Below, piece by piece: positions 49,479-57,892 of a stretch of DNA of 64,000 nucleotides. The notes below the pieces were generated by a model. That model worked only from the letters and a program-made list of their open reading frames with translations, did not search any database and was not told the origin of the DNA. The stretch's first letter is position 1. Each line of letters opens with the position of its first letter. The DNA is taken from NCBI GenBank assembly GCA_963835135.1, contig CAWIEF010000003.1, positions 744,001-808,000 on the forward strand. The letters run 5' to 3'. Origin of the DNA: JAVVHH01 sp963835135 (GTDB taxonomy: Bacteria > Pseudomonadota > Alphaproteobacteria > Acetobacterales > Acetobacteraceae). The position numbers and the translations under genes are program-made.

Positions 49479-50101
49479 GGGGATGCCTCCACCATCGTGC
49501 CGAACTGGTTGCGGAAGGTTTCGGTGATCCCGGGCCCCTGAGCGGCGCCGGCCGGGGACGCGATCGACCGGGCGGCCCGATACGGGTTGGTGACGGAGAT
49601 GCTGACCGACGCCGGAAACTGGATGCTGTTGGCGGTCGGTTGCGCCAGCACCGGGTCGCTGCCGAGCCAACCCTGTATCGTCCGGGTTTCCGCACCCGTG
49701 CAGTCCGGGACTGGTATTCCGGCTCCTTGGCAGGCGATTGTCACGGGGCCGACCAGGTCCCCGCTCGCCTGCAGGTTGCCGTCAGGCAGAACGAACTGGC
49801 CCGTTGCGGTCGTGCTGCGCAGCTTCCAGTTCGTTGGCAGGGCAGACCGGCTGTGCAGGCCTTCGACCATCGTGAACCCACGCGCATTCACCCCCGTGCC
49901 GAAGCTCGCCGTGCCGTCGCCCAGCAGGCGGAACGTCTCACGCGCCTGCTCGGCTTGCTGGGTTCGGCTGACAACGAGGTCGAGAGCGCTCAGGTTCGTG
50001 CGCAGGATGGCGTAGCACGGCAAGCCGATCAGCATCGTGAGCAGGCCCGCAAACAGGGCCTCGACCAGCGTGAACCCGGCATCCATCTCGGGCTCACTCA
50101 C
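49475..50101 (-). CDS. Prepilin-type protein, PilW-like
   Basis: A 208-aa minor pilin/pseudopilin starting with GTG (MSEPEMDAG, then FTLVEALFAGLLTMLIGLPC). The signal has Gly(-1)/Phe(+1) and Glu(+5), followed by a hydrophobic helix. The C-terminal part is globular with no recognised domain beyond this; length and position between PilV-like and PilE-like genes suggest PilW/GspJ. Its start overlaps the upstream prepilin stop (GTGA) and its stop overlaps the downstream start (ATGA). Confidence 0.82.
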   Translation of the reverse strand: MSEPEMDAGFTLVEALFAGLLTMLIGLPCYAILRTNLSALDLVVSRTQQAEQARETFRLLGDGTASFGTGVNARGFTMVEGLHSRSALPTNWKLRSTTATGQFVLPDGNLQASGDLVGPVTIACQGAGIPVPDCTGAETRTIQGWLGSDPVLAQPTANSIQFPASVSISVTNPYRAARSIASPAGAAQGPGITETFRNQFGTMVEASP

Positions 50102-50859
50102 GCGCGGCGACCCAGTATGGTGCTGAGCGTGACCGTGTTCAGTTTCGAACCGGCGACGATGACGCCGTTCTGCAGCAGGTAGGGGTAGACCAGGATGAGC
50201 GTGGCGAGCTGACACGGGGTGGTGCCGGTGCCCGACCAGCAACTCGAGGCCGTTCCCGCCTTGCCGGTCTGGCCCCAGCAATCCGTCGGCAGGTTCGTCG
50301 TCACCGGACAGGACGCCCAGCTGAGGTTCGCCATGACGCGGCGTCCCCGGTCGATCCACACGTAGTTGGCCGGCGGTATCGTGCCGATCAGCAGAACCGC
50401 GGTGTCCGAGGCCTGGAATGTGGCGATCGAGCTCGTGACGAACGAGGACGCCTCTGCGGAGTTTCCGCCGGATTGTTGCTGGTTTCCGACTTGCTGTCCT
50501 GAGCCTTGGTAGACGTATCGGTTTGTCGCGTTCGTCACGCCCGCGACCGCAGGATAGCCGCTGGAACTCGTCGCCGAGGTGGCGAACGTGCTCGTGTTCC
50601 ACATTCTGGCAAGGCGTTCCATCTCGCCGTTGAGCACGAAAACGGTCTTCTGACGGAGCAAGTTGTCGTAGCTCAGCTGGTCGAACGCGGACCACGCCCG
50701 TATCGTGCACAAAACCAAGGCGGACAGCACCGCGCACGCGGCCACCACCTCGATCAGGGTGAAGCCGTCCTGCCCGCGACGTGCGGACTGGTTGCTTACA
50801 CGCCTACACACGAGTTGCAGTCCGGGCCCATGCACGCAGAGTAGGGCGAGAACCTTCAC
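50098..50859 (-). CDS. Prepilin-type protein, PilV/GspI-like
   Basis: A 253-aa protein with the prepilin signal RRGQDG, then FTLIEVVAACAVLSALVLCT (Glu at +5). The globular domain is Ser/Thr/Gly/Asn-rich (TSSSGYPAVAGVTNATNRY, GSGQQVGNQQQSGG) and has a Cys-containing end region (CWGQTG, SSCWSGTGTTPCQL). A GTG start at 50859 gives a long leader of 32 residues; a second GTG at 50811 would give 16 residues and is equally possible. First gene of the prepilin operon. Confidence 0.8.
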   Translation of the reverse strand: MKVLALLCVHGPGLQLVCRRVSNQSARRGQDGFTLIEVVAACAVLSALVLCTIRAWSAFDQLSYDNLLRQKTVFVLNGEMERLARMWNTSTFATSATSSSGYPAVAGVTNATNRYVYQGSGQQVGNQQQSGGNSAEASSFVTSSIATFQASDTAVLLIGTIPPANYVWIDRGRRVMANLSWASCPVTTNLPTDCWGQTGKAGTASSCWSGTGTTPCQLATLILVYPYLLQNGVIVAGSKLNTVTLSTILGRRA

Positions 50860-50937
50860 GAAAGGTGAACGCCTAGAAGGCGCTCACGAGCACCGGCCTT
50901 TAAGGGCGTGTTTACCTGGCGAGCTTAGGCTCGTGGC

Positions 50938-51597
50938 ATGTCGGACGAGCATAGGTTGCAAGGAGATCCTGAGGAGGGCGGTGCCCTCCTAAGCATGATC
51001 ATGGTGTGTGCCGTCGTTGCCGCCCTCGCGCTGGGCGTGACCGAAAGGGCCGTCAGCGAGGCTCGCGCGGTCAGCAACTCCCTCGCGCAGACCCGCGCCT
51101 ATTGGGCGGCGCTCGGGATGACCGACTACGTCCTGTCCCGGTCCATGGCGAGCGGCGGCTGTGCCAGCAACTGCAACTCCGGCCAGATCAAGAAAGCATT
51201 CAACGGCTACGTGGGAGAGATTGGCTCCGCAATGCCGTGGATGTATCCGGAGGTCTCGGCTGCTTACCAGATTGGGCTGAACTTGACGTGGAGCGCGGAT
51301 GGCAGTGCGCCCAACGGTTATGAATACATTCTGCGGGCGACGTTCAGCGCTTGCGATGGTGTTAAGCCAGACGGGAAGATTTCGAACTGTCCGAACGCCC
51401 CGAGCAACTCGGGGCCTGCTTCGCCGAAGGCCTTGCCGACCTACACGTTGCCAGCACTGCGCACCCTGAACACGACCCGCCCGGTCGAGATTCGATACTG
51501 CCTCATCACCGCGCCTGGACAAGCCTGCGGCACCGGACCCACCCAGGGAACACCCGGATATCAAGCGATCACCAGCGTGCACCGTCCGTCGCAGTGA
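50938..51597 (+). CDS. PilX-like minor pilus assembly protein
   Basis: A 219-aa protein with a short charged leader (MSDEHRLQGDPEEGG) and the hydrophobic helix ALLSMIMVCAVVAALALGVT. This resembles the PilX/GspK-type N-terminus, which lacks the usual +5 Glu. The rest has Cys pairs (GGCASNCNSG, CDGVKPDGKISNC) suggesting disulfide bonds. It is transcribed away from the three prepilin genes, with 78 bp between the starts. PilX assignment is by position and N-terminus only. Confidence 0.68.
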   Translation: MSDEHRLQGDPEEGGALLSMIMVCAVVAALALGVTERAVSEARAVSNSLAQTRAYWAALGMTDYVLSRSMASGGCASNCNSGQIKKAFNGYVGEIGSAMPWMYPEVSAAYQIGLNLTWSADGSAPNGYEYILRATFSACDGVKPDGKISNCPNAPSNSGPASPKALPTYTLPALRTLNTTRPVEIRYCLITAPGQACGTGPTQGTPGYQAITSVHRPSQ

Positions 51598-51640
51598 CGC
51601 ACGAACGGCAAACGAGCGATCGGATGCATGATCGCCACGG

Positions 51641-51716
51641 TGGCGTCCCGTAGGGGATTCGAACCCCTGTTACCGCCGTGAGAGGGCGGTGTCCTAGGCC
51701 TCTAGACGAACAGGAC
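51641..51716 (-). tRNA. tRNA-Glu (anticodon CUC)
   Basis: Reads 5'-GTCCTGTTCGTCTAGAGG on the minus strand. The acceptor stem is GTCCTGT/ACGGGAC with one G-T pair, and the anticodon stem CCGCC/GGCGG encloses loop CTCTCAC (anticodon CTC, codon GAG). The T-arm contains GGTTCGAATCC, and the CCA end is encoded. 76 nt including CCA. The D-arm motif and anticodon fit tRNA-Glu. Confidence 0.95.
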
Positions 51717-51759
51717 GTGGCCGGTGGAGGCGCGTCATTATGGCAGTCGGCGGCCGAGA

Positions 51760-51936
51760 TCAAGAGCGGTTTTGCGCGATCCGCTGGCGAGCCTCGTCGC
51801 GGCGGCCGGATCGGCAGGCATCGGAGCAATGGCGGACCTCGTCCCAGGTGAGACGCCACTTCTTGCGCCACGCAAACGGGCGGCCGCACGTGACGCAGAC
51901 CTTGGTGGGCAGGTCGGCCTTCTTGCGCGCTTTCAT
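51760..51936 (-). CDS. DUF2256 domain-containing small zinc-ribbon-like protein
   Basis: A 58-aa basic protein with the DUF2256 pattern: KVCVTCGRPFAWRKKW, then WDEVRHCSDACRSGRR. The two Cys pairs (CxxC and CxxxC) look metal-binding. The function is unknown. It starts by overlapping the stop of the upstream small membrane protein (ATGA). tRNA-Glu lies 43 bp after its stop on the same strand. Confidence 0.85.
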   Translation of the reverse strand: MKARKKADLPTKVCVTCGRPFAWRKKWRLTWDEVRHCSDACRSGRRDEARQRIAQNRS

Positions 51937-52232
51937 CGTGCCAGGGCGGCTCGGGCGATCAGCCGGCCGGTGCGCGTGTCGATCACGACGACCCGGTCGG
52001 GGCCGCCACCGGCGAGTTGTAGGGCGAGGCGGTCGCCCGCGAGCGCGATTTGGGCAATCCGGGTCCCGGCTGGTTCGTCAACGGGGGTGTCCGCCGTGGG
52101 ATTGGACACGACGGCGCTGGCAATTGGCGGCGGGGCGGCCGACATACGTTGCACCATGACCACGACCAACACCGTCACTCCAGCCACGATCATGATACCC
52201 ATGCCGATCACGGCCGCCATCAACCCGCGCAC
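51933..52232 (-). CDS. Small single-pass membrane protein of unknown function
   Basis: A 99-aa protein with a transmembrane helix near residues 5-28 (MAAVIGMGIMIVAGVTVLVV) and a short periplasmic part. That part contains a beta-rich motif GTRIAQIALAGDRLALQLAG, then DRVVVIDTRTGRLIAR, reminiscent of DUF6476-type proteins. GGAGA lies about 8 nt before the GTG start. It is divergent from rluD (starts 14 bp apart) and overlaps the DUF2256 gene by 4 bp. Confidence 0.72.
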   Translation of the reverse strand: MRGLMAAVIGMGIMIVAGVTVLVVVMVQRMSAAPPPIASAVVSNPTADTPVDEPAGTRIAQIALAGDRLALQLAGGGPDRVVVIDTRTGRLIARAALAR

Positions 52233-52246
52233 GATGCTGTCTCCAT

Positions 52247-53242
52247 TTGTCTGAGGCCGACCAGCGGCCGGACTTGGTGGAGGTGGTGGCCGGACCGGAC
52301 GCCGCCGGGTCGCGGACGGACCGCTTCCTGGCCGACGCCATCGGCGACCTGTCGCGGTCGCGCGTCAAGTCCCTGATCGAAGCGGGCGCGGTCCGCAGGC
52401 AGGGTGCGCTCGTGCGCAACCCGGCCGACACCGTGCACGAAGGCGACCAGTTCAGTCTGCAGCGCCCGGTCCCGGTCGCCGCGTCGCCTCAGCCGCAGGC
52501 GATCCCGTTTACGATCCTGTATGAGGATGCCGACCTGATCGTATTGGACAAGCCGGCGGGCTTGGTCGTGCACCCTGCGCCCGGCAACCAGGACGGCACG
52601 TTGGTCAACGCGCTACTCGCGCATTGCGGCGACAGCCTGCCGGGCATCGGCGGCGAGAAGCGGCCGGGGATCGTGCATCGGCTGGACAAGGATACGTCGG
52701 GCGTCATGGTTGCCGCGAAGACGGAGGTGGCGCTGGCGACGTTGTCCGCGGCGTTCGCCGCCCGCGACTTGGACCGGCGATACGCGGCCGTGGCCTGGGG
52801 CGTGCCGGCGCCGACGAAAGGCGAGATCGAGGGCGCGGTAGGGCGAGACCCGAGGGACCGCAAGCGCATGGCGGTGGTGGCCTCGGGAGGCAAGCAGGCG
52901 TTGACTCGGTATGCGGTGGAACGGGCGTGGGCGCCGGTGGCCAGCCTTCTGCAGTGCACGCTGGCGACAGGCCGCACGCATCAGATCAGGGTACATCTCG
53001 CCGACCGCGGCCATCCTCTGGTGGGCGATCCGGTTTACTTGCGCCGGGTTCCATCGGCGGCGAAAGGAGTCACGCTCGACCTGCGCCGGGCGCTGCTCGA
53101 TTTCCCGCGGCAGGCGTTGCACGCGGCGTCACTCGCCTTCGATCACCCGCGGACCCGAACGCGGCTGTCGTTCGAGACTCCGCTCCCGTCGGACATGCAA
53201 GTCCTGATTAACAAATTGGACACACATACAGCCCTTTCTTGA
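52247..53242 (+). CDS. rluD: Ribosomal large subunit pseudouridine synthase (RluD family)
   Basis: A 331-aa RNA modification enzyme. The N-terminal S4-like RNA-binding domain reads SRTDRFLADAIGDLSRSRVK. The catalytic domain has the active-site Asp in GIVHRLDKDTSGVMVAAKT, LVVHPAPGNQDGTLVNALL upstream, and TGRTHQIRVHLADRGHPLVGD downstream. It likely makes pseudouridines in 23S rRNA helix 69, but the exact site (RluA/C/D) is not decided by sequence alone. The TTG start at 52247 is tentative; a GTG at 52277 is an alternative. Its stop overlaps the rpoH promoter element. Confidence 0.88.
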   Translation: MSEADQRPDLVEVVAGPDAAGSRTDRFLADAIGDLSRSRVKSLIEAGAVRRQGALVRNPADTVHEGDQFSLQRPVPVAASPQPQAIPFTILYEDADLIVLDKPAGLVVHPAPGNQDGTLVNALLAHCGDSLPGIGGEKRPGIVHRLDKDTSGVMVAAKTEVALATLSAAFAARDLDRRYAAVAWGVPAPTKGEIEGAVGRDPRDRKRMAVVASGGKQALTRYAVERAWAPVASLLQCTLATGRTHQIRVHLADRGHPLVGDPVYLRRVPSAAKGVTLDLRRALLDFPRQALHAASLAFDHPRTRTRLSFETPLPSDMQVLINKLDTHTALS

Positions 53243-53267
53243 CAGGACCGCAGCGGTCCTGTATTAA
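53239..53267 (+). promoter_or_regulatory. Sigma-70-type promoter of rpoH with palindromic spacer
   Basis: A perfect -35 TTGACA (53239-53244), a 17-bp spacer and a -10 TATTAA (53262-53267). The spacer lies inside a perfect palindrome CAGGACCGC-A-GCGGTCCTG (53243-53261). This suggests a repressor/activator operator between the -35 and -10 boxes. As RNA it can also fold into a hairpin that would end rluD transcription. It overlaps the rluD stop and leaves a 5' leader of about 175 nt before rpoH. Confidence 0.7.
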
Positions 53268-53274
53268 ATTTGGC

Positions 53275-53447
53275 GAGGCCGCGGGCGTGCGGCTTCGGCC
53301 TGTGTAGAGATCGCCTGCCATATCGGACGTGGTCTCTGGGACGTGATGGGCTTTACCGCGCCTGATATATTTTACGCCGCAACTATGCGTTGTACACCGC
53401 CGTATATGGGGTGGAAGCTCGAACAGTTTGGCGTGTGAGGGCCACAA
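53275..53447 (+). other. rpoH 5' leader
   Basis: Non-coding stretch of about 175 nt between the predicted promoter and the rpoH start. It includes AT-rich patches (GATATATTTTACG near 53363 and CCGTATATGGGG near 53400) and a GAGGG Shine-Dalgarno sequence before the ATG. Additional promoters or temperature-responsive RNA structure are possible; no clear stem masking the start was identified by eye. Confidence 0.4.
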
Positions 53448-54338
53448 ATGGCTGCTGCTTTGGTGAATGTCGCCCCCGAGGGCAATCTATCGCGGTATCT
53501 CCAGGAGATCCGCAAGTTTCCGATGCTGGCGCCGGAGGAAGAGCTCGCGCTCTCCAAGCGTTGGCGCGATCAGGAAGATCAGGCCGCGGCGCATAAGCTC
53601 GTCACGTCCCACCTTCGCCTCGTCGCGAAGATCGCCATGGGCTATCGCGGCTACGGCCTGCCGGTCGGCGAGCTTATCAGCGAAGGCAATGTCGGCATGA
53701 TGCAGGCGGTCAAGCGCTTCGATCCCGATCGCGGCTTCCGCCTGGCGACCTATGCGATGTGGTGGATCCGTGCGGCGATCCAGGAATACATCCTGCACAG
53801 TTGGTCGCTCGTGAAGATGGGCACCACGGCGGCGCAGAAGAAGCTGTTCTTCAACCTGCGTCGGCTGAAGGGGCAGATGCAGGCGATCGAGGACGGCGAC
53901 CTGCATCCCGAGCAAGTCGCCAAGATCGCCCGCATGCTGGACGTTCCGGAACAGGATGTGGTCAGCATGAACCGGCGCCTTGCCGCGCCTGACAACAGCC
54001 TCAACGCGCCAGTCCGCGCCGACAGCGAAGGCGAGTGGCAGGATTGGCTGGTCGACGACAGCGAGAACCAGGAGGTCGTGATGGCCGATCGGGAAGAGCT
54101 GACCGGCCGGCGTGCCCTGCTCGACGTGGCGTTGAAGACGCTGAACGAGCGCGAGCGGCATATCCTAATCGAGAGGCGTCTGAAGGATAATCCGACCACG
54201 CTCGAGGAACTCTCGCAGCAATACAACATCTCCCGCGAACGCGTGCGGCAGATCGAGGTGCGGGCGTTCGAGAAGCTGCAGAAGTCGATGCGCAACCAGG
54301 TTGCCGAACGTCGGCAAGCCGTCGCGCAGGCTGCTTAA
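53448..54338 (+). CDS. rpoH: RNA polymerase sigma-32 factor RpoH
   Basis: A 296-aa heat-shock sigma factor. The start region has NLSRYLQEIRKFPMLAPEEE. Region 2 has LVTSHLRLVAKIAMGYRGYG and FDPDRGFRLATYAMWWIRAA. The RpoH-specific box is TTAAQKKLFFNLRRLK (Q/R-K-L-F-F-N). Region 4 has LKTLNERERHILIERRLKDN and TLEELSQQYNISRERVRQIE. GAGGG lies 8 nt before the ATG. It stands alone, with a strong promoter upstream and a stem-loop after. Confidence 0.97.
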   Translation: MAAALVNVAPEGNLSRYLQEIRKFPMLAPEEELALSKRWRDQEDQAAAHKLVTSHLRLVAKIAMGYRGYGLPVGELISEGNVGMMQAVKRFDPDRGFRLATYAMWWIRAAIQEYILHSWSLVKMGTTAAQKKLFFNLRRLKGQMQAIEDGDLHPEQVAKIARMLDVPEQDVVSMNRRLAAPDNSLNAPVRADSEGEWQDWLVDDSENQEVVMADREELTGRRALLDVALKTLNERERHILIERRLKDNPTTLEELSQQYNISRERVRQIEVRAFEKLQKSMRNQVAERRQAVAQAA

Positions 54339-54344
54339 CCATCC

Positions 54345-54369
54345 TGCCGCCGGACCCAGTCCGGCGGCA
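54345..54369 (+). terminator. Stem-loop after rpoH
   Basis: A perfect 11-bp inverted repeat TGCCGCCGGAC/GTCCGGCGGCA with a 3-nt loop, 7 bp after the rpoH stop. GC-rich and without a T-tract, but the position and perfection support a terminator. The 223 bp from 54370 to 54592 hold no gene or clear element that I can see. Confidence 0.6.
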
Positions 54370-54592
54370 CTCCGCTGCACCAACACGTCGGTCCGGTCGA
54401 GCAAGCGCGTGTGTATGCCGTGCTTGACGCAGTTCCCAATCAGTTCATGCGTGATCTGTGACGCGACTTAGCTTGAGTGGGGCGGGTTCCGCCGCGACCG
54501 TGCAGAGCAGCGTGACGGGTTGATCGATCTAGCTGGCCAGGCCGATTAGACCGAGCAGAGTTGTCCTAAAGCAAGGAGTAACCCGGACCCGG

Positions 54593-54772
54593 TCAGTCCG
54601 GCGTGTGCCGTTCGGGACTGGCGGCGGTCTCGGTCAACTGGCGATCGCTGGTCGGTCGCGCCTTCGGTTCCATGTCCACGTTCTCCGCAGGCACCCCGTT
54701 CGGCGCATTCGCCGGCATGGTGGCCGTGTCCACGGAGGTCGGGTGATCGTCCGGCTGCTTTGGGTCGGTCAT
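54593..54772 (-). CDS. Small hydrophilic protein of unknown function
   Basis: A 59-aa protein (MTDPKQPDDHPTSVDTATMP..., ending RQLTETAASPERHTPD) with many charged, Pro and Thr residues and no hydrophobic segment; it is probably disordered. Its ATG overlaps the aminotransferase stop by 4 bp (ATGA), which is the main reason to believe it. No family recognised. The coding call is moderate. Confidence 0.55.
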   Translation of the reverse strand: MTDPKQPDDHPTSVDTATMPANAPNGVPAENVDMEPKARPTSDRQLTETAASPERHTPD

Positions 54773-55923
54773 GATCCTGCAACGCTTTCCGGAATACGGG
54801 GTTGCGCCATCGCCTGCGCCACGGCATCGCAGATGTGGTCGACTTGCGCGTCCGAGAGGTCGGGGTGGATCGGGAGTGCCATGATCCGCGTGGCGAGATC
54901 CTCGGCAGTCGGCAGCGCGGCGCCATCATGGGCGGCGGCGTACGCGGGCTGCTTGTGCAGCGGGCGGGGATAATAGATGGCCGTCGGCACACCGGCCTCA
55001 CGCAGCCCGGTCTGGAGTGCGGTCCGATCGGCTTCGGACGGCAGCAGGATGGCGTAGATCGCCCAAGCGCTCGTGCTGTTCGCCACGCGGGCGGGGATCG
55101 TGACCAGATCGTGCAGGCGACGGTCGTAGTGGCGGGCGATGGTCTCGCGGCGCGCGAGTTCGTCGTCGAAGCCGTCGAGCTTGGCCAGCAGGATGGCGGC
55201 CTGGAGCGTGTCGAGGCGGCCGTTCATGCCGATGCGGAGCACGTCGTAGCGCGTGGTGCCTTCGCCGTGCGTGCGCAAGCTGCGAAACAGGGCGGCACGG
55301 TCGTCGTCGTCGGTGAACAGCGCGCCGCCGTCGCCATAGGCGCCGAACGGCTTACTGGGAAAGAAGCTGGTGGCGGTCGCGTGCGCCTGGGTGCCGAGCT
55401 TGACGCCGCCGGTCGTGGCGCCGAACGATTGGGCGAGGTCGTCCAGCAGGAACAGGCCGTGCGCCGCGGCGATGCGCTGGAGCGCCGGCCAATCCGCCGG
55501 CTGGCCGAACAGGTCGACGCCGACGATCGCGCGTGGCTTGAGGTCAGAAGCGGTGGTGGCGATGCGGTGTTCCAGGTGAGCCGGGTCGATCTGGAAGGTG
55601 TGGGGGTCGACGTCGACGAACACGGGGGTGGCGCCGAGCAGGAGCGGAACTTCGGCGGTCGCGGTGTAGGTGAAGGCGGGCAGATAGACGGCATCCCCTG
55701 GGCCGATAGCCTCAGCCATCATGGCGATCTGCAGCGCGTCGGTGCCGGAGCTGACGCCGACGCAGTGCTTGGCGCCGCAATACGCGGCCAAGCGCCCCTC
55801 CAGTTCGGCGACTTCCGGGCCGAGGATGAACTGGCAATGGGCAAGCACGGCCTCGAGCCGGGGGCGCAGCAGCGGCATCAGGCGGGCTTGCTGGGCCTTG
55901 AGGTCGAGGAAGGGAATGGTCAA
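54769..55923 (-). CDS. DegT/DnrJ/EryC1/StrS family PLP aminotransferase
   Basis: A 384-aa sugar aminotransferase that uses PLP to aminate a nucleotide keto-sugar. The start is IPFLDLKAQQARLMPLLRPR. PLP-binding features are GVSSGTDALQIAM and VGVDLFGQPADW. The Schiff-base Lys is in FFPSKPFGAYGDGG near residue 190, and the substrate-region motif is GMNGRLDTLQAAILLAKL. It belongs to the WbpE/WlbC-like group. It overlaps the WbpM/CapD-like gene by 4 bp, so both act in nucleotide-sugar synthesis for a surface polysaccharide. Confidence 0.92.
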   Translation of the reverse strand: MTIPFLDLKAQQARLMPLLRPRLEAVLAHCQFILGPEVAELEGRLAAYCGAKHCVGVSSGTDALQIAMMAEAIGPGDAVYLPAFTYTATAEVPLLLGATPVFVDVDPHTFQIDPAHLEHRIATTASDLKPRAIVGVDLFGQPADWPALQRIAAAHGLFLLDDLAQSFGATTGGVKLGTQAHATATSFFPSKPFGAYGDGGALFTDDDDRAALFRSLRTHGEGTTRYDVLRIGMNGRLDTLQAAILLAKLDGFDDELARRETIARHYDRRLHDLVTIPARVANSTSAWAIYAILLPSEADRTALQTGLREAGVPTAIYYPRPLHKQPAYAAAHDGAALPTAEDLATRIMALPIHPDLSDAQVDHICDAVAQAMAQPRIPESVAGS

Positions 55924-57848
55924 GGGATGGCTCCTGAGGTCGCGGCCGCGGGCATCTCCCGTTCGTATTCGGGCACCATGCGGCCGAGCAAAGAGAGGGC
56001 GGTGTCGGGCTGGCCGGCGCGGCAGGCGGCGGCGATCTCGTCGAGGCAGCGTGCGACGATCGCCGGGTCGGCGGTGCGCGGCGTGGCGGTCAGCAGGCCA
56101 GGGTAGCCGGTGGGGAGCGGCGGCTCGCTACCATGGAAGAGTTCCTCGAACAGCTTTTCGCCAGGGCGCAGGCCGGTGAAGCGGATGGCGATGCTCTCTG
56201 GGGTTCGGGCGCCCTCGCCGGGCGCGACCGTGAGGCCGGCCAGGCGGATCATCTGGCGGGCGAGGTCGACGATGCGGACCGGCGCGCCCATGTCGAACAC
56301 GAAGATGCCGCCCTGTGCGAGCTGGGTTTCCTTGCCCACCACGCTGGCTTGCAGCACCAGGCCGACGGCCTCCCGCACCGTCATGAAGTAGCGCTGCATA
56401 TCGGGGTGAGTGACGGTGAGCGGGCCGCCGCGCTCGAGTTGGCGGCGAAACAGGGGAACCACGGAGCCGGTGCTGCCGAGCACGTTGCCGAAGCGCACGG
56501 TGACGTAGCGCATGCCTCCGGGACGGACGACCCGGTCCAGCGCTTGAACGTACATCTCTGCCAATCGCTTGCTCGCGCCCATGACGCTGGACGGGTTGAC
56601 GGCCTTGTCGGTGGAGATGAACACCATCTGGGAGGCCCCGGCCGCCCGAGCCGCGTCGGCGACGATGCGCGTCCCGACGGCGTTGGTCATTAGGCCCTCG
56701 AGCGGATTGGCCTCGACCATGGGAACGTGTTTGAGCGCTGCGGCGTGAAACACCAGCTCTGGGCGGATGTGATCGCATACCGCGCGGATCCGGGCCTCGT
56801 CGCGCACATCGGCCAGGCAGATCTGGCGGGCCATGCCCGGATGCGTCTCGGCGAGTTCGGTGTCGATCTGCCAGAGCGCGTATTCGCCGTTATCCAGCAG
56901 CACCAGCAGCCCCGGCTCGAGAGAGGCGAGCTGCCGCGCGAGCTCCGAGCCGATCGTGCCGCCCGCGCCCGTCACCAGAACCCGGCGCCCCTGCACCAGG
57001 CGAGCCATGCCGTCGCGGTCGAGCGGCACCTGCGGGCGGTTCAGCAGATCTTCGATCGCGACCGGGGCGAGCGCGGCGGGCTCGTCGGACGAACCAAGCA
57101 GCCGCGTCGGCGGCGGCATCCGGCGTACCGTGCCGCCCTCGGCCTCGGCCTGTGCGACGAGATCGGCCAGCCGCGCGCCGTCGAGGTCGGCCTCGGTCAC
57201 GACGATGGCGGACGCGGGGCGGCCCTCCTGGCGCAGCTTGGCGAGCACGAGCCCTGCCTGCTCGAACACGCCGAGGATGGGCCGCCCGTGCATGCGCCGG
57301 CCCACATTGCCGGGTCCGTTGCTGAGCAGCCCGAGTACCCGGTACGCCGCCCGGCCCTCGCGCGTATCGAGCGCGCGGAGGAACACGTCGGCGTTCTCGC
57401 CGGCGCCGGCCAACAAGATGGCCTGGGCGTCCCCCTCCCCTGCCCGTCGGCGGCCGCGGCGTAGACGATACACCACTCGGGGCGTCCCGAGTGCCACGAT
57501 CAGCGTCAGAGCGTGGATGAGCGGGAAGGTGGCGGTCGGCAACGGGAACCCGGACACGAGCAGCAGGCCGGCGAACAGCGCGGCGGAGATGATCGAGCTT
57601 CCGACGACGCCGAGCAGGTCCTCGATGCCGGAGAACCGCCAATATTGCTGCGGCATCCGGAACGGCAGCCCCGCGACCAGCAGCGTGATTGCGCCGCCGG
57701 CGATGAACCAGAGCGGATGCAGCAGGCCGCCGGTGGGGTCGGCCAGGTAGCGGGCAAGTGGCGTCGCGATGGCGGCGAGCGCGCCATCGAGCAGGACATT
57801 GAGCAGAATGCGCTTCAGCGCACGCGGTGTAGGCCGTTGCAGAGCCAT
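55920..57848 (-). CDS. Nucleoside-diphosphate-sugar dehydratase/epimerase, WbpM/CapD type
   Basis: A 642-aa membrane protein. Four hydrophobic N-terminal helices (about residues 10-120) precede a first Rossmann-like half (AILLAGAGENADVFLRAL) and the catalytic SDR domain with VTGAGGTIGSELARQL near residue 296. The STDKA...MGASKR arrangement has Met at the usual Tyr site, the S-M-K triad known from WbpM-type 4,6-dehydratases. It would act on UDP-GlcNAc-type sugars before the aminotransferase. Start ATG at 57848. It is divergent from the WecA-like gene by 44 bp. Confidence 0.92.
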   Translation of the reverse strand: MALQRPTPRALKRILLNVLLDGALAAIATPLARYLADPTGGLLHPLWFIAGGAITLLVAGLPFRMPQQYWRFSGIEDLLGVVGSSIISAALFAGLLLVSGFPLPTATFPLIHALTLIVALGTPRVVYRLRRGRRRAGEGDAQAILLAGAGENADVFLRALDTREGRAAYRVLGLLSNGPGNVGRRMHGRPILGVFEQAGLVLAKLRQEGRPASAIVVTEADLDGARLADLVAQAEAEGGTVRRMPPPTRLLGSSDEPAALAPVAIEDLLNRPQVPLDRDGMARLVQGRRVLVTGAGGTIGSELARQLASLEPGLLVLLDNGEYALWQIDTELAETHPGMARQICLADVRDEARIRAVCDHIRPELVFHAAALKHVPMVEANPLEGLMTNAVGTRIVADAARAAGASQMVFISTDKAVNPSSVMGASKRLAEMYVQALDRVVRPGGMRYVTVRFGNVLGSTGSVVPLFRRQLERGGPLTVTHPDMQRYFMTVREAVGLVLQASVVGKETQLAQGGIFVFDMGAPVRIVDLARQMIRLAGLTVAPGEGARTPESIAIRFTGLRPGEKLFEELFHGSEPPLPTGYPGLLTATPRTADPAIVARCLDEIAAACRAGQPDTALSLLGRMVPEYEREMPAAATSGAIP

Positions 57849-57892
57849 CGTCGGAACCCTATAGGCCGCGATCCCCAGCCGCGACAGCCCCG

